Shown: in pieces, positions 44,727-54,000 of the stretch
Position numbering within the stretch: the stretch's first letter is position 1
Layout of the letters: each line of letters starts with the position of its first letter
DNA from: Paragorgia papillata
Lineage: Eukaryota; Cnidaria; Anthozoa; Scleralcyonacea; Coralliidae
NCBI GenBank assembly: GCA_035771165.1
Contig: JAWNZC010000472.1
Coordinates: 60,001 to 124,000, forward strand
Length of the DNA: 64,000 nt
Reading direction: 5' to 3'
Made by a program: the position numbers and the translations under genes
The notes under the pieces: model-generated
The model's database searches: none
Told to the model about the DNA's origin: nothing
What the model saw: only the letters and a program-made list of their open reading frames with translations

Positions 44727-46538
44727 GATTTACGGTCAACTCGGCCCACTTACCAACTCGGCCCAACCAACTCGGCCCAGTAACAAACCGACTCGGCCCA
44801 CTGTCAAGGCCAACTCGGCCCAGTTTAAAAGACTACTAGAAATACATCAATGCAATTTTTATTAATTTATTTTTATTGCAAATATGAAGAATGTTGTGCA
44901 CACATCAAAATAGAGTAAACATTTAAAAGTATATATATATATATATATATAGTACATGTTATATTTAACAATTAGACAACGAGCCCGAGTTTTCTATGAG
45001 CGAATAGTCAACGAGGCGAAGCCGAGTTGACTATCCCTCATAGAAAATGAGGGCGAGTTGTCTAATTGTTTTAGTATAAATTTACCGACAAAAGTTAAAT
45101 AAATTATCGACCATAACATATTCTTTGAGGCTCGTTTAATACATTTTTTAACTGCCAACAACAAACGTTCAACAGTCATTTCGGACATCCCCTTGGCCCG
45201 TACAGTAACTGATGGAAAAGTAACGTTTTCTTGCATAATTTAGCATGGATTTTCATGTACAATATTGAAACAATATATATCCACTCATTTGATTTGTAAA
45301 AGTGACAAAAAGTTGAAAGAAACATTCAATTTAGCATATAGTTTACATCACGAAATCTTGTCAACAGCAAGCGTAATTTTCAAATGTGTATTGTTTGCAG
45401 TTGTTCCGTTTTTGTTTTCTGTAGAACGTATTGCTTCGCCTAAATGTTCAATTTCTTCTTTCATTTGCCCACTCCGTTATTCTCCGTAATAATTGCGGCG
45501 CCATTGTTGCTTAACAGAACAACCGCTGGCTCTAATGATCATTGTTCGTGCTATACTACGCATTTTGTCATTGGTCAATTTTTTTAAAAGAATGACTTTC
45601 ATTGGTTTATCCCAGAGGTTTATATCACCGATTATAAACTCCCGCAATAGCCAATGAAATTCGAGGATTTGCATTATAAACTTTGTAAATTTATACTAAT
45701 AATTAGTTAAAACGTGGTTAAAATAAATAAAGTCAACATGGGCCATTTAAATAGGCGCATGCATGAAGCAGCTGTCTGCTGCTCATTTCTCCAGCAATAA
45801 AGTCTTCCCAATGCTTAAAAATTTGGGCCTGTAGATTTCTGTACTTGCGGTCAAATCGGAAAATAGTTTTCAAATACGATTTTTTTTTCAAGTTGGAAGG
45901 TATTTGTCACGTCCGAAAAAAATATCAAACGCGAAATATTTTTCATATCATTACCGAAAACATATTTCACTGCCGAAAAGTCTATTTGACTGCCGAAAAC
46001 ATATTTCACTATTTCACGAGGCATTGTTTTGCGAAAACAAAGACGCAAGATTACAGAAGAACAAAAGGAGAAAAAAAGTTGTCAAGCATTGATGCAAACC
46101 ACTGTTGCTTACGAGATGGGTCAACATGAAAGAATGTGAAACACCTTGGTACGAAATTTTCAAAACCTTTTTTTGCATGATAACCGACTTTTGCATATAA
46201 AAAACAACAGATTTTCATAAGGTTTGGTTTGGGATTTCCAAAATCTTTGCATATAAAATATAAGCGATTTGCATATAAGCGTTGGCGACTGTATTTCACT
46301 TCCGAAAACATATTTCACTGCCGATAACATATTTCACTGCTGAAAACATATTTTGAGGCCTATATTGTATCAATGCTGCAGAACTGCACATTATGCAGAA
46401 ATAACAGGCTCGAAAGAAAAACGAAAAAGAGTTGAGCCGAGTTGGGCCGAGTTGGCCTTGACAGTGGGCCGAGTCGGTTTGTTACTGGGCCGAGTTGGTT
46501 GGGCCGAGTTGGTAAGTGGGCCGAGTTGACCGGCTTCC
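44727..46538. mobile_element. 1.8-kb non-autonomous TIR transposon inserted in an M1 MITE
   Basis: TIRs of about 90 bases built of repeated CCAACTCGGCCCA units: GGTCAACTCGGCCCACTTAC at the left and its complement at 46500-46530. GGTTAGAT at 44719-44726 and 46539-46546 is a candidate 8-bp target duplication lying in M1 sequence (AGTAAGGTTAGAT / GGTTAGATATACTG), so the flanks rejoin as one M1 copy. An 8-bp duplication fits hAT- or P-like transposases. The interior has no recognisable transposase. It holds a TA microsatellite (44930-44951), another AT-rich element with a hairpin GCGAATAGTCAACGAGGCGA end (about 44960-45705), and many CATATTTCACTGCCGAAAAC repeats (45955-46345). Confidence 0.8.
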
Positions 46539-46659
46539 GGTTAGATATACTGCCGAAACAGAGAACGTATAGAAGTCTAACGTTTCGAGCGAAGGCCCTT
46601 TGTCAGAGAGAAACGTAAAGAGTGTAAACAAACAACTAGCTTATGTTAGATTTCTACGT

Positions 46660-47990
46660 TAGTAATGTGTAAAAGGGCAGCGATATGCATGTGTACTGTG
46701 TGGCTGAACGACAATATTAGCTAAAGTAATAACGGTCGTTCACGATTGTTGAAACAGAGGACAATACTTTGTAGGGGACAATAATGTTGATCATTGTTAA
46801 CACGCGTCGTTGCAGCTTTGATGGCATTGAACTGTGTTTTATAACAACATTATTTAGAGAGCTGTCTACACGGCTCAACGTTTTCTGAGTGAGTATTAAC
46901 ATTGAACGACAGCTTGTATAGCAAGAACTAACAACACTTAACATTATTAACATTTCAAAAGATCGACATTGTTCACAGAGACATCATAAGCACAACATTG
47001 TCCGTTGTTGGCGGGGCAAACGTTCACGTTTGTATAAACACCTTCAACAGTTTGAGTTTCATTATACGTGTTATATTAATGAAATTATCAGAAATGCGGA
47101 TTATTATATGTGGCCACAATTTAGTCAAAACGTTGAATTCTCGATAACGCGGTACAATTATGTAGTTGAAGTTTCGATGGCAGGGATATGCTCAGTGGAT
47201 GTTCTTTTCATTCGTACTGTTGTCGTGGGACAACTTTATCTTTTTATTTTATCTAACGTCAGACGATTTTACTCGTCAAGGCGACGGAGACGTCTCGGAA
47301 ATCCATGCATAAAAGGACATATAGTCAATTATAGGCCGTTACAATTACTACCAGATTACAAACGACCGTCATTATTCAGGGGATTTTTATTGTTTAATAA
47401 TTAAAAGTAATAAAGTATGACTCACTAAAGGAACAAATATTGACTTCGTTTATATACAGTATAGCGAATCTGAAACTACGCTATATAGATTGACCTTTTT
47501 AGAAATGATATTAGGGCTCATCAACGTAGTTTCTGGCATATCTTTTTTGGGTTTTCTTCGAAAGGTACCGAACTACCGGATGCTAACGGAGAATGTATAG
47601 AAGTCTAACGTTTCGGGCGAAGGCCCTTTGTCATAGAGAAACGTAAAGAGTGTAAACAAACAACGAGCTTATGTTAGACTTCTACGTTATCTGCATATTT
47701 CGGCAGTATATCTAACCTTACTAATGTGTAAAAGGGCAGCGATATGCATGTGTACTGTGTGGCTGAACGACAATATTAGCTAAAGTAATAACGGTCGTTC
47801 GGGACGGAAGTGAAATCGCTGGGATATCTTTTTTGGGGGTTTTTCGAAAGGTACCGAACCACCGGATGCTAACGGAAGAATTCAAGTCAGCAAAAATATT
47901 ACCGTTATAGTTTGTAATGAGTAAGATATAACCCAAATTTGTAAAATGACTGGTTTACACGAACGGATAAAACGCGATGGATGTACGAAG
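46660..47990. other. upstream region of ligand gene C with duplicated blocks
   Basis: TGTGTAAAAGGGCAGCGATA through AATAACGGTCGTTC occurs at 46666-46744 and 47724-47801. TTCGAAAGGTACCGAAC(T/C)AC plus CGGATGCTAACGGA occurs at 47557-47590 and 47847-47877. M1 fragments are interspersed. No exon recognised. The duplicated blocks lie within 1.5 kb of the start of gene C. Confidence 0.5.
47806..47815 (+). promoter_or_regulatory. ETS-IRF-composite-like motif upstream of ligand gene C
   Basis: GGAAGTGAAA matches the GGAANNGAAA composite element consensus known from vertebrate immune genes, about 290 bases before the start codon of C. A single 10-base match is weak evidence. Confidence 0.2.
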
Positions 47991-48044
47991 AGAAGTCAGT
48001 TGGCGAACATAGTACGATTCATTCAGAACAGTATTGTCAACGCT

Positions 48045-48075
48045 TTTATAAGAAATAAAGACCGTCATTCAACAA
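48045..48075 (+). promoter_or_regulatory. TATA-like box and initiator of ligand gene C
   Basis: TTTATAAGAAATAAAG at 48045-48060 is followed by GTCATTCAAC. The start codon is at 48100. The arrangement resembles that of genes A and B. Confidence 0.4.
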
Positions 48076-48099
48076 AGAATCTTATCTACTATAGAGAAT

Positions 48100-51000
48100 A
48101 TGAAAACTAAATGTGAGTACTCTTTTTATTTTATTTTTATTTATTTATTTTATTAGCTTCGCCATAGACTTGACTAAATACATGTGTGGTATCACAAAAT
48201 AAACTAAAACGAGGACCATTCAAACACAAACACAAATTTAAACCTATGGCGGGGTCACCACAACAGCGTGAAGGCCAATTACTGTGGGCCCAAAAATATT
48301 AAAGTTAAAGTAAAAAATTCTAACAAAACTTACACAATATACAACATACATGCAATATAGAAATAAATACTAAAAACAGCAAGTAAAGCTGCGGGTATAA
48401 AGGCCTGGCCAAACGCTCTCAACATTTCATGCAACATCGTTCAACATTGTTGAACGCATGTTGAACAAAAATTTGAACATGTTCAAATTTTGTTCAACAC
48501 CATTCAACAACGTTCAACATCATTCAACAGGGTGGCCAAACGCTTTCAACATGTTGAATCACGGTTGAATTCAATAATGTTGAACGATGTTGCATGAAAT
48601 GTTGAAAGCGTTTGGCCAGGCCTTAAGACTACGGGAATTGTTACTATTTGGACATATAGTTTTGAATGACATATAGTTTTATAGTTTTTAATGAAGTATA
48701 TTGACTTTTAGAAAATAACTTTTGTTTTTAAACAAAGTTTGTATACATACATGTAAACAACACTGTAATAAAACGAAGACGGCTATAATGCAGTAGTTAC
48801 AGGAACAACCGACTGTAATAATGGCTACACTGGAATACATTGTCTTTCAGCATTATCTTTGAACCTTTTGTACTTTTTATATAAGTTTGTATAGTATACA
48901 TACATAGCTATCATAGCTATACATAGCTATATCATAGCCGAACAATCGACTTTAACAATAGCTATACTATATGAAAAATAATCGAAATATAGTAAGGTTA
49001 GATATACTACCGAAACAGAGAACGTAGGAGTCTAACGTTTCGAGCGAAAGCCCTTCGTTAGAGAGAAACCAATCAGTTTCGGCAGTATATCTAACCTTAC
49101 TATATTTCGATTGCTGTTTCAACACTGCCTACGCAGAACGCTACTTTTATTTCACTATATGAAAAATAGCTTGTCTTTTCAAAATAACCTTTGTTTTTAT
49201 ACATACACGTTTTTTTCTGTACTCGTATAGTGAAAGAATCACTGAAGCAAATGATAAACCTTTTTCCCTCCCATTCATTTTTCTTTTTAACTTACTGAAT
49301 CCTAGATGTAGTACCTCGATTGTATTTAATTATTGGTTTTCCCCCTAGTATGTGTTTCCATGGGCGAAGCCCTTCTTTCCGCGTTTATCTGTCGGTTGAA
49401 ATAAAGGTTTCTTTGTCGTTTTTCGAGTTTCAAGAGCTATCGGCACTTGACGGAAGGTATACCAAGACAATTACTGTTCTTCCGAACCGAAATAGCGTCA
49501 TATCATATTTTTATAGTCAAAATGGAAACACCTTCCCACTTCTTCTTCTGTAGTTTGTTGTGTATTACTGTATTTCTGTAGCTAGCCACTACCAGAAACG
49601 TGAGAAAATCTAGCGATAAAAGTCGCTTATTAGTCTTGATTTATATTTGTTTTTTGGTATCGATTTGGGAGAAACATTCGTTATACAGTATTATGATTAA
49701 ATTCCATGAATTGCTAAATTACATGTATAACTTATATAATACAGTAATATAATACACAACAAACTACAGAAGTACAAGTGGGAAGGTATTTCCATTTTGA
49801 ATGTAAAAGAAACTAAGCTATATACTTAACCTTGCTCTGGAAGCATTTGTTATAAATAGAAATTGATTGAAAATCTCAATAAGGTAAAGTGTTAAAAGTG
49901 TGTTAAAATGACAGATTACGACGGCGAATCATTTGGGTTAAAGCTCAAATTAAGACTACACCCAAGAGTCGCGAAAAAGAGTCTTTTGTTGCAAAACGAA
50001 CCCAGAACCTTATAGGAATCTGGCCGATTCCACCGAGCTATGAGGACTGTTACCGAGAACCTAGTCGCCAGTTTTATATATGTATAGTTTTAGGAAAATA
50101 CGGGTGGGGTTAGACTTGCTCGAAGTCCTCCTCTTCTTTTTCGGGTGGGCGAGAGGCAGGCAGACAGGCGGGGGGAAGGTCGGGCGGGCGCTCCTCTCCG
50201 GCCAATTTTCGTTTCCCGGATACGGGCCGGCCGCCGTTCCTCCCGCTCGCCTGCCTCTCGCCCGCTCGAAAATAAAGAGGCGGACTTGAAGCAACTCACC
50301 GCTGCGTCTGAAGTTGAGCCCAGTTAGACGGGGTTAGTATACTTGAATGGGTGACCGCCTGTCTGAGCTTAGGACTCGTGTGCATGGGGGTAGTGGTTGG
50401 TTCTCTTTCCGCCTTGCAGGTTTTCCGCCTTGCAGGTTTTCCGCCTTGCAGGTTTTCGCCTTGTAGGTTTTTCGTCTTGCGGGTTTTCCGTCTTGTGGGT
50501 TATCCCCCTCAAATTCAACCGTCTGCCACGCAGGCTATGTTCTCTCCTGTGATTCGAGGGTTTTCACCGCCACTTTCGACGGTTATAAAGCCGGTCGGAA
50601 GAACTTACAGGATGGCGTGGCATGGCGACACCATAACGACGATTGATATGGCGGGAAGGAAAACAATGCCAGTGGAATTTACACGCATAAAACCGCCCAC
50701 ATAAAACGCATAAAAGCAGACATAAGTATTTTACTCGCCAGACGATTTTAATAGTTACTTGTCAAGTGGAGAACCCTCGGTAGTGAAGGACTTAATACCT
50801 TTTCACTTTCCATTTATCATATACGGCAGACCGCAGAAAACGTTTTCGTCCGGTCGGTGCTAAGGAAATAGAGATTCACTATTTATATTCGATATAAGCT
50901 GTTCCTTTTTAAATGTGGTTTAACTTAAGGCCCGTTTACACGTGCGATTTTTGATGCGATAAATATCGTGAACTTGTGGCATCGGCACATAATTCTTAAT

Positions 51001-54000
51001 CGCGGAAGGCGGTTTTTCCGTTGGGGAGATTTTTCGCGCGCAAAAATCTCTGATCCGCGAGAGGGCTCGATCGCCCAATCGTCCGATCGATTGAAACCAT
51101 CAGATCAAAAAGAAATCACAGTGATTGCGGAGATTTGGGCAACCGGAGCGACCAAGACAATCCTATGGAAACCAGGCTTAATATCGCGGACTAACGTTCA
51201 CATACAGTCGGACACAATCAGAACAGATCTAAGAAAAACTTTTAAAATGTTATCATGGTAATAATGTATAAAAATCCTGAGAGTTGTTCGTCTTTAATTA
51301 AGAGAATTTTTTTTATATAATAGTTAATAGTCGAATAAAGTTGTCCATCACTAGCGTATTGAACATATAAAAGTTATAATTTATATATTTGGCATTATTT
51401 AACTTTTATTGTTAATATATAGAATATAGTAAAGAGAAAATGCTTAGCAAGGTGGTGGTAGTACTGGTAGTTGTAATGGTATTGGTACCTGTAATAGTGG
51501 TTGTGGTGCTACTACAGGTGCTGGTGGTAATGGTGACCCTGGTGGTAGTGCTTGTAAGTTGTGGAGGTGGTGCCCAGGGCCGCCGAGAGCTATGATGGGC
51601 CCCGGGGTAAGTCGAATCGCGTCAAAATGTTGAATTTTTAGACGGCCAGGAGGCCATTTTGGGCTATTTTGAATGTAAGAATCATGTTAGTTTGGCCCAG
51701 GTCGTAGACTGTGGTAGCAGGCCCCTTGTGTGGTCCGGGCCCTGGGGCAGTTGCCCTGGCTACCCTCCCCTTTCAGCGGTCCTGGTGGTGCCACTGGTAG
51801 TGGTTGGGCTGCTGTTGATGGTGGTGGTAGTAATGGTGCTGGTGAATAATGGTGGTAGTAATGGTAGTAATGGTAGTAGTGTGCTGGTGGCTGTGATAAT
51901 GCTGCTGTTGGTGGTACTTGTGGTAGTAGTGATGGTGATAATGGTTGCACTGCTGGTGGTGATGGTGTTGCTGCTGCTGGTTGTGGCTGTAATAATGGCA
52001 GCATTCATTCTTAAATTTATTTGCTTATCTCTTTACTAGGCAATTCGCTATGTTTTCGCATCATTGCTATACCATTAATGCTTGGCTACGTAGTGGCGAT
52101 AACCAGTCAATATTATAATAACCTAATAAGCCAAAGTAACTACACAATTTACATTGTGAAAAAGGCAAAAGAACATTTAGTGAGTAAAATTGCTTTTTGT
52201 TTTTACGTTGTTGAGTATTAATGAAGCATATTTTCATTATTTTGTCTGGCAATTTATCATTGGCATTTATAAATTCTCCCTATGAATTCTATTTACAGAT
52301 AGGCAAGCTCTCAATAACCGACCCAATGCTCAATCCAAGCAAAAAGAGCTGGCATTTTGGAGTATCTGATTGCTGGAATACTAGTTTGACAGTAAGTACA
52401 GTATTGTGTGTTGTCAACTGTGAACAATGTTGTGTTGTCAATGTTGTGTGACTATGAATTTGCAACCTTAGCTAGTCTTCATCTGAGCCTTAGTGGCTCA
52501 ATGGTTAGAGCATCTAACCAGTCATTAGAAGGTTGCAGGTTCAAACCCTGGTCTGGGGCTCAGAAATCTTTTCTGAGTAACTGAGCTTGACGAACATCCA
52601 CCAAACATCTGTTATTACACCAAGCTCGCAAACGTACCACATGCACTACATGTATACGTACAACTTATTTTAACTGTGAACAATGTTGTATGTGTTGTCA
52701 ACTGTAAACAATGTTGTGCTGTCAACTGTAAACAAATATGATGTGGTGCTAACCGTACATGTTGTATTGCCGACTGTGGACAAATACAATGTTGTGTTGT
52801 CAACTGTAAACAATGTTGTGCCATCAACCATGAACAAATGTTGTGCTGTCAACCATGAACAAATGTTGTGCTGTCAACTGTGAACAATGTTGTGTTATGA
52901 ACTGTAAACAATGCTGTGTTGTCAACTGTAAACAATGTTGTGTTGTCAACCATGAACAAATGTTGTGTTGTCAACCATGAACAAATGTTGTGTTGTCAAC
53001 CATGAACAAATGTTGTGTTATCAACTGTGAACAATGTTGTGTTGTCAACCATGAACAAATGTTGTGTTGTCAACTGTAAACAATGTTGTGTTGTCAACCA
53101 TGAACAAATGTTGTGTTGTCAACCATGAACAAATGTTGTGTTGTCAACCATGAACAAATGTTGTGTTGTCAACCATGAACAAATGTTGTGCTGTCACAAC
53201 CGTGAACAATGTTGTGCTGTCAACTGTGAACAATTAATTGTGTTGCCGAATATGAACAATATGGGACTAGAACTTAACTAAATGAACTAAACTAAACTTA
53301 ACACTAAGCAAAGTAAAACAAAGACACCTACTGTTATTAAAGAATGTTGCCCCGTCTTCCGTCTTCCTCAACTTCTGAATGTGCTTTCATTTTGTAAAAT
53401 ATCCCGGTCATGGTCAGTGAGAATGCTAATGACAGCTCAATAATGTACAGTAATTCTCCTTATGCCAATAAGTATTGGAATTACAACCAAAATGAACCAA
53501 AACAATTTAAAAGGTCTCCATTTTACAGTTAAATACAAACGAAAGTGTAAGCTTTAAAAATTTTGAGGCGGAACAAGGAAGTTACTGCGCATGACAAAAT
53601 GCAGCGGTCAGTTTTGGCGGGAATATTTAAAATCCAATTAGGGACGGACCATTAGATTTTTGAGGGGGGGGTTGGGCAATTACCAAAAAAAAATTCGAGC
53701 ACAGCCTTATCCTGGGAAAAAAATATCGTGCACAACAAAACCCCAAGAAAAAAATATCCTGCAAAGTACCATGTTTTCTAAAAATAGAAAAATATTTATA
53801 TAGAGTCCTGAGCAGATTGCCACAACACAAAATAAATCACAAGCTATGAATCTTGTCAGGTCACTGCTATTAAATAGTGCAACAAACACATTCTGCAGTT
53901 TACTTCCATTTTAACAATGTAGAGCAGCTGCTCACTAAATACAAAGATATTATTTTGCATTGTAAAAACACAAATATTATTAGTCTCAGGCGCGCAACTA

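Noticed and set aside
50968..51261. 97-codon plus-strand frame in intron 1 of C
   Set aside because: Lies in MITE-like DNA, has no signal or domain and the wrong phase for exon 1 of gene C.
52488..52562. tRNA gene candidate (possible Thr AGT)
   Set aside because: The acceptor and anticodon stems can be drawn, but position 33 is C, the T stem has a mismatch and extra bases precede the acceptor 3' strand. A SINE tail follows, so it is a SINE head.
52412..53240. CRISPR-like regular array
   Set aside because: Units are contiguous 25-mers with variants and no unique spacers; the host DNA is eukaryotic. It is a minisatellite.
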